From NCBI GenBank assembly GCA_035541895.1, contig DATKMK010000010.1, positions 1 through 39,450 of the forward strand: a DNA stretch of 39,450 nucleotides. Direction: 5' to 3'. This stretch comes from DATKMK01 sp035541895 (GTDB taxonomy: Bacteria; Desulfobacterota; Binatia; HRBIN30; JACQVA1). This document shows, one piece after another, positions 24,457 to 33,660 of this stretch. The number at the start of each line of letters is the position of its first letter. Position 1 is the first letter of the stretch. The notes under the pieces were generated by a model that was given only the letters and a program-made list of their open reading frames with translations, did not search any database and had not been told where the DNA came from. Made by a program: the position numbers and the translations under genes.

Positions 24457-25914
24457 ATGGCAAGTGAGGTGAGGGTAGGCGACGCCGGCGCACCCCGCCG
24501 GCGTCCGGACGTGTCGGTCGTGGTGGTGGTGTACAACATCCCGCGCGCGGCCCCGCGCACCTTGCTGTCATTGTCCGCGAGCTATCAGCGTGACATCGAT
24601 CCCGACGACTACGAAGTGATCGTGGTCGACAACGGTTCGAATCCGCCGTTCGACCGCAGTGCAATCGCGGATCTGCGCGGCAATTTTCGTTTGGTTCGTA
24701 TCGACCCGGCCCCACCGTCGCCGGCGCACGCCATCAACGTGGGCCTCGCCGAGGCCAAGGGCGACGTCATCGGCGTGATGATCGACGGGGCGCGGATGGT
24801 GACGCCCGGGCTGCTGCATTTTGCCCGCCACGGCGCTCGGCTTTACGAGCGCGCGATCGTCGCGACGCTCGGTTGGTATCTCGGATACGACTTCCAGCGC
24901 TGGTCGATGCAGGCGGGATACAACGAGACGCGGGAAGACGCGCTGTTGGCATCGATCGAGTGGCCGCGCGATGGGTATCGACTCTTCGAGATTGCGGCGC
25001 TCGACGAGTCATCGGTCGATGGATGGCTGTACCCGCTGCAGGAATCGAACGGACTGTTTCTGCGCCGCGCGACGTGGGACGCGCTTGGTGGTGCGGACGA
25101 GCGCTTTGATGCACCCGGTGGCGGGTTCCTCAATCTCGATACCTTTCGTCGCGCAGTGGAGTTGCCGGATGCCCGACTCGTGATCTTGCTCGGCGAGGCG
25201 ACCTTCCATCAGTTGCACGGCGGCGTTGCGACCAACGCTGCGGTTGATCGCCTGCGAAGCGATCTCGTTGCATATCGAGCCCAGCACCAGGCCATTCGCG
25301 GTCACGATTTCAAAGTGGCCCATCCGAAGAGCCCGCCAACGTATCTCGGTGTCCTCCCGCGACCCGCGCTCGCGCGCGTCGTGCGCGCGGCGCTCGATCC
25401 GGTGTGGCCGAATGCGCACGAAGTGGAGCCACCGCTGGGCGCGCAGTTTGACCGGGCGCTGTGGTCGGTCGCCCCGCCGGTGCGGCCGACCGATGCGACG
25501 GTTGCGAAGTTGGTGCGGCTTGCGCAGCAGGAATTTCGCGCGGGCCGATATGATGCCGTCGCTGCGATCGCCCGCCTCACGCGCGCTCACGCGCCGGACG
25601 AGGCGGAACCGCAGCGCTTGCTGAGCTTGGTGGGCGCTCGGATTCCGGACGATCCGCCGGTGATTGGCCCCAACCCCGAATATCATCGCGCCTTGGCGGA
25701 GGCGTACCGCTTGCTCGGCGACGACACCAGGGCGCAAGCGGAGGAACACAAGTTCCTTTCGTACGGCGCCCCGTCGGGCGCAGGGCGGTTGGTGAGGCGT
25801 GTGGTCGCTCGTTCCGAACGGCTGGCGAGCCTTCTGGCGATGCTGCGGTATCCCTTTTCTCCGGCGACGCGACGGGTCGTGATCGAGGACTTGAAAAGGT
25901 TCCGGCGGAGTTGA
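24457..25914 (+). CDS. GT2 glycosyltransferase with helical C-terminal extension
   Basis: A protein of 485 residues from ATG 24457. The N-terminal 270 residues are a GT-A fold: VSVVVVVYN, VVDNGSNPP (residues 57-65) and a region where DxD would be expected that reads MIDGARM (109-115), so the second Asp is replaced. Later EFW-like features give ESNGLFLRRATWDALGG, the usual acceptor-side segment. After about residue 330 the protein is Ala, Arg and Leu-rich and helical, with a TPR-like hairpin near residues 345-440. It lies 25 bases after the CgeB-like gene and 4 bases before the sulfatase-fold gene, so an operon is likely. Family call is good; activity is less certain because of the altered metal motif. 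Confidence 0.84.
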   Translation: MASEVRVGDAGAPRRRPDVSVVVVVYNIPRAAPRTLLSLSASYQRDIDPDDYEVIVVDNGSNPPFDRSAIADLRGNFRLVRIDPAPPSPAHAINVGLAEAKGDVIGVMIDGARMVTPGLLHFARHGARLYERAIVATLGWYLGYDFQRWSMQAGYNETREDALLASIEWPRDGYRLFEIAALDESSVDGWLYPLQESNGLFLRRATWDALGGADERFDAPGGGFLNLDTFRRAVELPDARLVILLGEATFHQLHGGVATNAAVDRLRSDLVAYRAQHQAIRGHDFKVAHPKSPPTYLGVLPRPALARVVRAALDPVWPNAHEVEPPLGAQFDRALWSVAPPVRPTDATVAKLVRLAQQEFRAGRYDAVAAIARLTRAHAPDEAEPQRLLSLVGARIPDDPPVIGPNPEYHRALAEAYRLLGDDTRAQAEEHKFLSYGAPSGAGRLVRRVVARSERLASLLAMLRYPFSPATRRVVIEDLKRFRRS

Positions 25915-25918
25915 GCGA

Positions 25919-27460
25919 GTGACACGACTGCGCGAGGTGGGCACGGCGGCACGCTGGACGCGTTCTTGTTCCTCGATCCAGCCGGTTGATCGTCGCGGCG
26001 TCGCGCTCGCACTGATCTGTGGGCTGGCGTTCGCGTCCTGCGGGCACGGCGAGGTCCGCCCTCCCAACATTTTCCTGCTTCTCATCGACACACTGCGAGC
26101 CGACCGCGTGTCGTGTTACCAGCCAGCCGGGGCGCAGCCGCCGCTGACGCCCTTCCTTGCTGCGTTCGCGGAACACAGTGCGGTCTTCCGCAAGGCCTAC
26201 GCACAAAGCTCGTGGACCAAGCCGTCGGTGGCGTCGTTGTTCACCTCACGCTACCCGTCGCAACACCACGTCACCGAGTTTGGCGTCAATCTCGCTGCGG
26301 GCGAAGCGACCGTCGCCGCGGCTCTGAAGGCCCGTGGGTACTCGACGGCGAGTTTCTCCGCCAATGTCCTGGTTTCGTGGCAGGGGTACGAGCAGGGTTT
26401 CGACCATTTCGCTTACATCGGGCCGCCGCCGAGTGAGGGAATCGGCAAGGGTCGCGCAGATCAGGTCAATTCGGCGGCACTCACGTGGCTCGACGAGCAA
26501 CCGACCGGGAGCGGGGCGCGGCCGGTGTTTCTCTACCTTCATTACATGGAGCCGCACATTCCGTTTGGCCCGCCCGGTTCGACACTGGACGCGATCATGA
26601 GACAGCGTGGTCCGCTGGAAGCGCGGTCTCGCGGTGTGGAGCGCGCACGCAAATGGATCGACGGATATTTCGCTCTGTTGCGGGAACAGGGCGCGGCCGC
26701 GTCGGATCGAGGTCCTGAGCCGATCGACGATGAGATCCTCGGCGGCCTCCAAGATCTATACGAGGCTGAAGTGCTGAGCCTGGATACCCGGTTGGCGGAA
26801 TTCTTCAGCCAGCTACAGAATCGCGGGTGGCTCGACCATGCGCTTGTCGTCGTCACCGCCGATCATGGTGAGGAACTGAGGGACCACGGCAAGTTCGGCC
26901 ACGGCGGGACGCTGTACAACGAGGTGGTGCACGTCCCCCTCTTGATTCGTCCTCCCCATGCCGTTGAGAGGACCGAGCTTGACGATGCCGTCGCACTCAT
27001 CGACGTGGCGCCGACCCTGCTCGACTACAGCGGAGCGGCGCCGCCTGCGACGTTTGAGGGCCGATCACTCCGCGGTCTGATTGAACCTCGGCGTTCGTAT
27101 CCCTGGCTCGAGAAGCTACGCGCTCGCTTTGCCCCCGGGCAAACTCGGCCCGTGTACAGCGAATTGTTTCCCTACTACGAGTTTCAGCGGCGCAATCCGA
27201 AGCGTCACCGTCGGAGCGTGATTGTCGACTCGTTCAAGTTGATTCAACGGGTCGACGGCTCCACGGAGACGTACAACCTTGCGGACGACGCTGCGGAGCA
27301 ATCAACCGCGACAGCTCCGTCGCCGCCGGCGGGCGATCTTGGCGGAGTTCTGGATCGCTTCGCACGGCGGATGGCGAATAGTGAGAACTCAGCGTCCGCG
27401 CCAACACCACTCGACGCGTCGACAACCGAGAAGCTGCACGCACTCGGCTACGTTCACTAG
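25919..27460 (+). CDS. Sulfatase-fold lipoprotein with Thr at the nucleophile position
   Basis: A protein of 513 residues from GTG 25919. A basic N-terminus and hydrophobic core end in a lipobox FASC (Cys41), so the enzyme should be lipid-anchored outside the inner membrane. The alkaline phosphatase/sulfatase fold is shown by LLIDTLRADR (metal ligand Asp57), the catalytic segment WTKPSVASLFTSRYP, and the C-terminal metal site TADHGEE (Asp315, His316) with GHGGTLYNE (His328). Sulfatases need Cys or Ser in CxPxR for formylglycine; here Thr100 occupies that place and Val replaces the Arg. This favours a Thr-nucleophile enzyme such as a phosphoglycerol or phosphoethanolamine transferase or a phosphodiesterase, acting on the exported glycan. 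It is the last gene of its run. Confidence 0.85.
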   Translation: MTRLREVGTAARWTRSCSSIQPVDRRGVALALICGLAFASCGHGEVRPPNIFLLLIDTLRADRVSCYQPAGAQPPLTPFLAAFAEHSAVFRKAYAQSSWTKPSVASLFTSRYPSQHHVTEFGVNLAAGEATVAAALKARGYSTASFSANVLVSWQGYEQGFDHFAYIGPPPSEGIGKGRADQVNSAALTWLDEQPTGSGARPVFLYLHYMEPHIPFGPPGSTLDAIMRQRGPLEARSRGVERARKWIDGYFALLREQGAAASDRGPEPIDDEILGGLQDLYEAEVLSLDTRLAEFFSQLQNRGWLDHALVVVTADHGEELRDHGKFGHGGTLYNEVVHVPLLIRPPHAVERTELDDAVALIDVAPTLLDYSGAAPPATFEGRSLRGLIEPRRSYPWLEKLRARFAPGQTRPVYSELFPYYEFQRRNPKRHRRSVIVDSFKLIQRVDGSTETYNLADDAAEQSTATAPSPPAGDLGGVLDRFARRMANSENSASAPTPLDASTTEKLHALGYVH

Positions 27461-27520
27461 CAGTCGAAGGCGTCCAGCGTAGTGAGAGAGTGGCTCGCGC
27501 CTCGACGGTGTGCGCCACCC

Positions 27521-29305
27521 CTAGGGAGTGTGGTCCGTCAGCGCGGCGGAGCAGCGGGCCAGTTCCTTCGACGGGTCGGGATCGATCCTGGTCGTGAAGT
27601 CGGTGAACGACTCGGCGAAGTTGCGCGCCATCCGCCGCAGCGTCAGCGGCTCGCGTGCGCGCGCCAGCATGCGCTGAATCGCGGGGCAGGCGAGGGCCTG
27701 GCGCGCAGTGTGAATCGCGTCGGCGGGCGCGATCTTGGGAGCGGGTGCTTCGGGGTCGCCAAACATCGCGAAGATCCAACTCGGCGGGAGTGACTTTTCG
27801 TGTCCCGGCCGGCCGCGCTTGGCGATCTGCAGTCGTGATGCAATGGGACTCGCCAGGCCGATGTGGTCAGCGATGTAGATGTTGGTACCGGCAGCGACGC
27901 TCACCATGCCGATTGCCGCGATGGCGTATACTCCGCGCTGAGCAAAGGCAGGCGCATGTGGGTCCAGGGGTTGGCTGGCCGACCAAATGACGCCGAAGTC
28001 GTCGACATTCCGTTGTCCCTGCTCCGACCGTTCCCGCGCGCCCCTTCCGAGCATGACGAGGCCGTTTGATGCGTAGTCATCGATCGTGATCGGGTGGTCC
28101 AGCTTGCCAACGTACAAGTCGCGCTCGTTGGTGATGCCGGCCGGTCCGACGCCCTTGTAGGGAGGGCCGCCGGCTCTGAGCGGAACGGCCGCCCACAGCA
28201 GAATGGCGACGAACAGCGCCGTCACACTGCGGCGCACTGGAACGGCGGCCACCGGTAGCTGCGCGGCGAATACGGCCGGCAGCAGCATCCGTGCGTGCAT
28301 GAAGTCGCCGCCGCCGCGGACGATCAACGTGCCGTACACCGCGGCAACCACCAGCGGGGTGACAAACACGATGCGGCGAGTTTTCGGCACTTGCCGCCGA
28401 CTCGCGAGCGCGGCGACGAGCACGGCGATGCCTGCGACCCAGAGCCAATACGGCTGACTGAAGTCCCGCAAATACTGCCAACCTTGCGGCCAGTTCGCGG
28501 TGGTCGCCTCCTTCACATACGCCGTGTTCGGCAGCAGGTTGCCGTAGTAGCACATACGAAAGAGCTGGTAGCTCGCCGGCAGTGCCAGCGCGGCTCCGGC
28601 GATCGCACCGAGTCGTCGAACGGTCCACGATCGGTTCAATGCGAGTACGGTCGCGCCCGCCAGCAGGCTGATCACTGCAAAGTCCGGACGGATGAGCGGA
28701 CCGAGTCCCACTACGAGCGCAGCGAGTGACAACGAGCGGCCGTCAGGTCGATCTGCGGCATGCAGGAGCAGCACGTACCAGACCGACATCCACAACAGGC
28801 TCAGCCCCATTTCGAGTCCCGAGGTCGCGAATTCCGCTGCGGGCGGCAAGACGACATAGGCCAGTACACCGATTGGGAGCAGCCGCGCGGTACCGTACGC
28901 GGAGCGGGCAGCAATGACGGCAAGCGCAACGGCGCCCAGCGTGGTTACGATGCCGAGGACAACGGCGACCCATTCGACCGGCAGCCAGAAGAACAACAGC
29001 TTGCCGAGCACCAAGCACGACAACCACAGCGGGCTGGTCGTCGCCTCCACCCGTTCGCCGGCGTTGAATACGGGGCCGTTGCCCGCCAGAAGCTGATGAA
29101 CGACGCGGACATTGATGAAGCCATCGTCCGTCATCCAGCGATGGGTCCACGCTTGAATCAGCGTCAAGACAAGCGGAGCCAACAGCACCAACAGCGACGC
29201 CGGGCCTGCGAAAGTGTCTTGAGCGCCGCTCTGACGGGGCGGGTCGGACGAGTCCGTCCGATTGCGAATTGACGGTCGGGCGTTCGCGGATCGCTGACTA
29301 CGCAA
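27521..29305 (-). CDS. GT-C membrane transferase, AftB-like
   Basis: About 594 residues from a TTG at 29305 that overlaps the stop of the DUF362 gene; the frame is open to 29374 but only as overlap, and no good ribosome binding site is seen. The first membrane helix is followed by MTDDGFINVRVVHQLL with Asp60-Asp61, then GERVEATTSPLW, the outside-loop pattern of arabinofuranosyltransferase AftB-like and related GT-C proteins. About ten helices follow to residue 380, then a soluble domain of about 200 residues with paired cysteines. By family it uses a polyprenyl-phosphate sugar outside the membrane. It is the last gene of a four-gene minus-strand group and ends 60 bases from the convergent sulfatase-fold gene. 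Confidence 0.82.
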   Translation of the reverse strand: MRSQRSANARPSIRNRTDSSDPPRQSGAQDTFAGPASLLVLLAPLVLTLIQAWTHRWMTDDGFINVRVVHQLLAGNGPVFNAGERVEATTSPLWLSCLVLGKLLFFWLPVEWVAVVLGIVTTLGAVALAVIAARSAYGTARLLPIGVLAYVVLPPAAEFATSGLEMGLSLLWMSVWYVLLLHAADRPDGRSLSLAALVVGLGPLIRPDFAVISLLAGATVLALNRSWTVRRLGAIAGAALALPASYQLFRMCYYGNLLPNTAYVKEATTANWPQGWQYLRDFSQPYWLWVAGIAVLVAALASRRQVPKTRRIVFVTPLVVAAVYGTLIVRGGGDFMHARMLLPAVFAAQLPVAAVPVRRSVTALFVAILLWAAVPLRAGGPPYKGVGPAGITNERDLYVGKLDHPITIDDYASNGLVMLGRGARERSEQGQRNVDDFGVIWSASQPLDPHAPAFAQRGVYAIAAIGMVSVAAGTNIYIADHIGLASPIASRLQIAKRGRPGHEKSLPPSWIFAMFGDPEAPAPKIAPADAIHTARQALACPAIQRMLARAREPLTLRRMARNFAESFTDFTTRIDPDPSKELARCSAALTDHTP

Positions 29306-30698
29306 CGTGTCGCCGTGTTGATTCCCAGCCCGGTGGCAACTGAAACGCAAAGCGGGGCAGCGCGCCGTCGACAAGGATTGTGTCGACCTTGTCGTAGTCG
29401 ATCAATGGATAGGTCTTCAGATCGCGCGAACCGGTCAGATAGCCCACCACCTCCGGATCAACGCCCATGATGCCGCAGGCGGCGGTATCGACCGCGACCG
29501 CGTTGAGCCCACCCACCAACACGCCGCAATGCACGGGCGTGGCGGCCAGTGGTCCGTCGCCTTCGCCGGCGACGATTCCGTCGACGATGTTGAGGCAGCG
29601 CCGCTGGGGGGTGCTCTGCAACGCGCCACGCCTGTCGGCGTACATCAGGATCCGGTTCAGATCGACCACCGTGCGCCAGATCGTATCGTTGCCCGACCAA
29701 CTTCCGTCACTGATCGGTTCATCGTGGCCCGTCAACGACGGCGCACGCAGCACGCCGGAGCGATCGCCGGGCAGGGGAAAACGGGTGAGTTGGTGGACGA
29801 ACCGGTACCACAGCGACGGTAGGATAGGATATTCGTCGCCGTGCGGCGGCGCGCCCGCGGTGAAATGCGGGAGCCAGTATTTGTATGGGGACAGACCGAT
29901 CACCGACTTCAGACAAATGGTGGCTCCGGCTTTTTTGTGTGTCTTCAACTTCGGTACGGTGATGACCAGATCCGCGTCGAGGACGGTTTGGGCAATGCTG
30001 TACTCGTTCCTCCCGTTGCTGTGATGTTGGATGGGCGATCGTTTGTGGCTGCGATGAAATCGGAGGCGATTGGCCGGCGCGCGATGGCCAACGAAAGCGC
30101 TGTCGCGCCCCAGATCGATTACCGCCACGCCCCGAGGATCGCCGGGCATGGGCCGCGGGGACAAGATTCCAGCGTTGAGCGAGCGCCCGGCCACGCGCAG
30201 ATCGTCCAGCAGCATCGTGCGACCGAGGCGGAAGCTGCGCAAATCGAGGAGGGGGATCCGACGTTGGATCCGCGTGGCAAGTTGGTCCAGCATCGGCGTC
30301 ACCCCGAGGACGTGAGCGGTCCGGTCGAAATCGCTGCCTTCCAACGGACAATCGAGCAGGATCACCGACCCCTCGGGTCCGACCGCTCGCAACGCGAGAT
30401 CCACCAACGGGCGCAGCACCGCCGCGTGGGTCGATGAACAGCACAGGTCATCGTCGGTCAGGTCGCGGTGAAAGTCCCGCGACGTCACCAAATTCGGTTT
30501 GATGACGACGCGACTACCCGGCGCCACCAAATCGCCCAGCGGGTTCCACTCTGGGCTGCCCGCGCGGGAGGCGTCGAACCCCAGCGCCGCGAGCAAGTCG
30601 GCCACCGCCGCATAAACGGGATTCGGCGGGTCGAACGGGACGACCGATGGGTAGCGCAGATCAGGTCTGCTGACCACTGCGACGCGCGACGTTCTCAT
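29298..30698 (-). CDS. DUF362 domain protein
   Basis: A protein of 466 residues. ATG 30698 is preferred over the ATG at 30728 because AGGAG lies 9 bases before it (30708-30712). DUF362 features are VVIKPNLV (residues 64-71), VPKLKTHKKAG (248-258) followed by CLKSVIGL, and near the C-terminus NIVDGIVAGEGDGPL with the GLNAVAVDTAACGIMG segment. The family is uncharacterised or poorly characterised; some members carry ferredoxin-type Fe-S domains, but I see no CxxCxxC cluster here. There is no membrane helix. Its start overlaps the end of the GT2-ligase fusion by 38 bases and its stop touches the start of the AftB-like gene, so it is tightly embedded in a glycan operon. A role in that pathway is likely; the reaction is unknown. 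Confidence 0.82.
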   Translation of the reverse strand: MRTSRVAVVSRPDLRYPSVVPFDPPNPVYAAVADLLAALGFDASRAGSPEWNPLGDLVAPGSRVVIKPNLVTSRDFHRDLTDDDLCCSSTHAAVLRPLVDLALRAVGPEGSVILLDCPLEGSDFDRTAHVLGVTPMLDQLATRIQRRIPLLDLRSFRLGRTMLLDDLRVAGRSLNAGILSPRPMPGDPRGVAVIDLGRDSAFVGHRAPANRLRFHRSHKRSPIQHHSNGRNEYSIAQTVLDADLVITVPKLKTHKKAGATICLKSVIGLSPYKYWLPHFTAGAPPHGDEYPILPSLWYRFVHQLTRFPLPGDRSGVLRAPSLTGHDEPISDGSWSGNDTIWRTVVDLNRILMYADRRGALQSTPQRRCLNIVDGIVAGEGDGPLAATPVHCGVLVGGLNAVAVDTAACGIMGVDPEVVGYLTGSRDLKTYPLIDYDKVDTILVDGALPRFAFQLPPGWESTRRHVA

Positions 30699-32898
30699 TG
30701 GCTCCTTCTCCTGCATCGATCGCCTCACCGTGCAGCCGATACTGCGTGAAGACCTCGGGAGCGATCTTCAGCTTGGAGATGCTGTGATAGTGCTTGCCGG
30801 TCCGCCCGAGCGGGATGTGATCGACGTATTCCACATTGATGATCATATCGCTGCCGAGATGCTGGCGGAAGCTGGCCAAGATTTCTTCCAGTGCGGTCTC
30901 CGAGAAGCGGGGCCCGCGGATCACCTTGAACTGCATGGCGCCGAGTTGCTCCTGAACGACCTGGAACTGCTTCACGATGTGGCCGTAGTCCTTCAGGAGG
31001 TGGGCGAAGAAGGTGCCCGGCAGGAAGCAACCGTTCGTGCCGATGATGATCGCTTGCGTGCGCCCCTGGATCGCGCCGATCAGCGGCAACCCGCGACCGC
31101 ACGGACATTGCTCGTCCGTCGCCGTCGCCAGGTCGCCGAGCTTGTAGCGAATCAGCGGCACGCAATAGTTGTTCAGGTCGGTGACCAGCACCTCACCGGT
31201 TTCGCCGGGACGAGCGGGCCGACCGTCGCGGATGATCTCGACGATGTAGGACTCGGCGTTGATGTGATGCCCCGCGTGCGCCTCGCACTCGTGGGCGATG
31301 CCGCTGAATTCCCGGCTGCCGTATTTGTCGAACACCTTGGCGTTGAACGCCTGCTCGATGAGAGTCCGGCTCTCTTCGGACAGCGTCTGAGCCGACGAAA
31401 CGATACCCTTCGGTTGCACACCGTCGACCCGGCCTGCGCGAAGATAGTTGCCGATCAGGTTAAATGCTTCGGCATAGCCGTCGATGAGCACCGGTCGAGT
31501 CTGCCGGAGGAACTCGATGTAACGATCGATGGTCTGTTCGTTCATCTCGAAGGCCGGAAAGAACTTGCGGCGACTCAGGAGCGCGTCGAGTCGCTCCTGG
31601 AAGGCTTGGCGGCGGGTCATGCCGAGCGTGGAGTGCCACAAGCGCACCTGGCGATCGCCGAAGCGATAGCCGGTCCACTCGATGTTTCGCAACGTTGTGG
31701 CCCAGCGCATTTCCAGTTGGGTCTTGTCGGCGTAAAGTGTCAGCGGCTCGCCCGTGGAGCCGCTCGTTGTTACCGCCAGCATCAGTCGCTTGTTGTGGTG
31801 ATCCGACATCAAGTCGAAGTGGAGGTTGTTGCGGATGTCGTCCTTGGTCAACGCCGGTAGTTGCTGCAGATCCTCCAGGTTGCGGATATCGTCGGGTTTG
31901 ATTCCGAGGCGATCGAACATTTCGCGGTAGTAGGGGACATGACGGTACGCGTGCTTGATGAGCTGTCGCAGCCGAGATTCTTGCAACCGTCGGACGTCGT
32001 CACGGCTCAGCCACTGCGTCCGGCGAAGCTGCTGGTAGTAACGAATCGCCGGGAGTGAGACCATCCAGTGATGCAACGGCATCAGCCAGCCGAAGACATT
32101 GAGGTAGGCGCGACGCCACCACTCGACGGTATCGTCGGGTCGGGTGGGTGGATGGCGCGACAAGAAATCGGCCAAGACGTCCGTCTTATCGGATACGAGC
32201 CGAAATTCGACGAATCCCTTGGCGAGATCGCCGAGCGTCCGCATGATCATGCGGAACGGGAAGCTGGAGATGAACGATCGTCCGAGTTTGCGCTCCTCGA
32301 ACAGCGCTTCGATCTGGCGGATCTGATAGCCCTTGTGATGCGCCGAGACCATGATCATGGTCTGGAAGTACGCGTAGGAGAACCGCCGTCGCAAGATGTG
32401 GGCGAAGACTTCGCGCTCGCAGATGAAGAAGCCCGACTTGATGTCGAACAACTTCATGCCGAACAGCCGCTGCAGCAAGATGTCGAGCGTCCGGCTCATG
32501 ACGTAGCGAAAATCGCGCGGCCGGCCGATGTGACTGCGCCACCCCTGCACGATGTCGGCGTTCGAGTAGGTCAGCTCGCGGTAAAGGCGGTAGATATCTT
32601 CGGGCAGATATTGGAGATCGCCATCCATCACCACCACGTAGCGGCCGCGGGCCGCCTGCAGGCCGGTCTGCCACGCGGCGGGCATGCCGAGATTGTGCGG
32701 GTGGTGGAGGGCGCGGACGAAGTCGTGGCTGGCCGCCAACTCGTCGATCAGCTCACCGGTCCGATCCGTGCTGCCGTCGTTGACCAGGATGAGTTCGCCC
32801 GTCACGTCTCGCGACGTGAAGAGCTTGTGGACCCGCTCGGTCAATTCGAGCAGATTTTCGGCTTCGTTGCGGCAAGGGACGATGACGCTTACGTCCAC
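30661..32898 (-). CDS. DPM1-like GT2 fused to PaaK/CapK-like adenylate-forming enzyme
   Basis: A protein of 745 residues from a GTG at 32898, supported by CGGAG 7 bases upstream; the frame reaches 32958 but only as overlap with the preceding gene. Residues 1-235 are a polyprenyl-phosphate sugar synthase-like GT2: VIVPCRNEAENL, NDGSTDRTG (40-48) and DGDLQ (92-96), with no membrane helices behind it. Residues about 285-735 are a complete PaaK/CapK-type enzyme: HVPYYRE, TTSGSTGEPL (377-386) as the phosphate loop, KYGSRE (525-530), PLIRYKLGDL (581-590) and CPCGRGLP. Such enzymes adenylate a carboxylic acid and often pass it to CoA. Combining it with a sugar transferase suggests activation of an acyl group destined for the same lipid-linked sugar (inference). 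Confidence 0.9.
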   Translation of the reverse strand: MDVSVIVPCRNEAENLLELTERVHKLFTSRDVTGELILVNDGSTDRTGELIDELAASHDFVRALHHPHNLGMPAAWQTGLQAARGRYVVVMDGDLQYLPEDIYRLYRELTYSNADIVQGWRSHIGRPRDFRYVMSRTLDILLQRLFGMKLFDIKSGFFICEREVFAHILRRRFSYAYFQTMIMVSAHHKGYQIRQIEALFEERKLGRSFISSFPFRMIMRTLGDLAKGFVEFRLVSDKTDVLADFLSRHPPTRPDDTVEWWRRAYLNVFGWLMPLHHWMVSLPAIRYYQQLRRTQWLSRDDVRRLQESRLRQLIKHAYRHVPYYREMFDRLGIKPDDIRNLEDLQQLPALTKDDIRNNLHFDLMSDHHNKRLMLAVTTSGSTGEPLTLYADKTQLEMRWATTLRNIEWTGYRFGDRQVRLWHSTLGMTRRQAFQERLDALLSRRKFFPAFEMNEQTIDRYIEFLRQTRPVLIDGYAEAFNLIGNYLRAGRVDGVQPKGIVSSAQTLSEESRTLIEQAFNAKVFDKYGSREFSGIAHECEAHAGHHINAESYIVEIIRDGRPARPGETGEVLVTDLNNYCVPLIRYKLGDLATATDEQCPCGRGLPLIGAIQGRTQAIIIGTNGCFLPGTFFAHLLKDYGHIVKQFQVVQEQLGAMQFKVIRGPRFSETALEEILASFRQHLGSDMIINVEYVDHIPLGRTGKHYHSISKLKIAPEVFTQYRLHGEAIDAGEGANENVARRSGQQT

Positions 32899-33539
32899 GT
32901 TGGGGCTCCGTTCTTCGGCGCGAGGGTGAAGAGAACTTGACTGGTGGTGTGGAGCCAATTGTGAAAAGCCTCCTCTCGCTCGATCGTGTAGTGCCGGGCC
33001 AGCAGATTGCGCAGCGCCTCGGTGCTTCGGATGTGGGCGCCGCGATCATGCCGATTGAAGAAGGCTTCCACTCGGTTCGCATACTCCGGCGCAACGTCGG
33101 CGACAACCACCCGCGTGCGGACGACACGCTTGAGTTGGGCGAGCAGTCGATCGACGGTGAGGTCATCAAGGTGGTGAATGACGTTGATGATCACGGCACG
33201 GTCAAACGCCTGGCCAACGAACCCGAGATCAAGGGCGCTCATCTTGACCAGGGCGGTGCGGGCTTCTGTGGCCCGGCGCGCAGCGTATCGCAGGAGCGCA
33301 AGGTCGGTATCGAGTCCGACATAGAACCCGCGAGCCAGGGAGGTCCATATCCCAGTGCCGCAGCCGACATCGAGAAGGCGTTCGTTGGGTCGGAGCTCGA
33401 GCGCGCGTTCGATGCGCTCTGTCGTGCCCCAGTAGGCGGGAACCCGCGTATAGTGAAACAGGCACCCCCCGACCGAGGTGGCCTCCAGAAGTCGTGCGAC
33501 GGCCACGGTGAACCAAGCGTTCGCCAAGATGCGTTCCAA
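32889..33539 (-). CDS. Class I SAM-dependent methyltransferase
   Basis: A protein of 216 residues from ATG 33539. Motif I is LLDVGCGTG (residues 55-63), followed by GLDTD as the acidic end of strand 2 and INVIHHLDD as the motif IV region; the order fits Methyltransf_11/25 type enzymes. There is no membrane helix. The stop lies 10 bases inside the GT2-ligase fusion gene, so the two are translationally coupled and this is the first gene of the minus-strand group. It faces another methyltransferase across a 193-base divergent region. The substrate is probably a lipid-linked glycan or its acyl group, which is inference from context only. Confidence 0.86.
   Translation of the reverse strand: MERILANAWFTVAVARLLEATSVGGCLFHYTRVPAYWGTTERIERALELRPNERLLDVGCGTGIWTSLARGFYVGLDTDLALLRYAARRATEARTALVKMSALDLGFVGQAFDRAVIINVIHHLDDLTVDRLLAQLKRVVRTRVVVADVAPEYANRVEAFFNRHDRGAHIRSTEALRNLLARHYTIEREEAFHNWLHTTSQVLFTLAPKNGAPTWT
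32906..32910 (-). promoter_or_regulatory. Ribosome binding site deciding the start of the GT2-ligase fusion
   Basis: On the minus strand this reads CGGAG, 7 bases before the GTG at 32898 and inside the 3' end of the methyltransferase gene. It supports translational coupling and the shorter start. Confidence 0.6.
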
Positions 33540-33660
33540 TCGGTGCGGACGGTTCGATTAGCTCATCTCGTGCCCGATTGAAAGCCGGTTGCCTGCACAA
33601 CCCCTGGGGTGCCGGACCGGCCGCTGTTCCATATGCAATGCAGCGGCCCGTCGGCGTCGT

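Noticed and set aside
27461..27520. Terminator between the convergent sulfatase-fold and AftB-like genes
   Set aside because: Only a five-base stem with a long loop can be drawn and there is no T-run.
30730..31860. Plus-strand open frame of 376 codons
   Set aside because: It is antisense to the PaaK-like half of the fusion, whose motifs are complete; the antisense product shows no domain.
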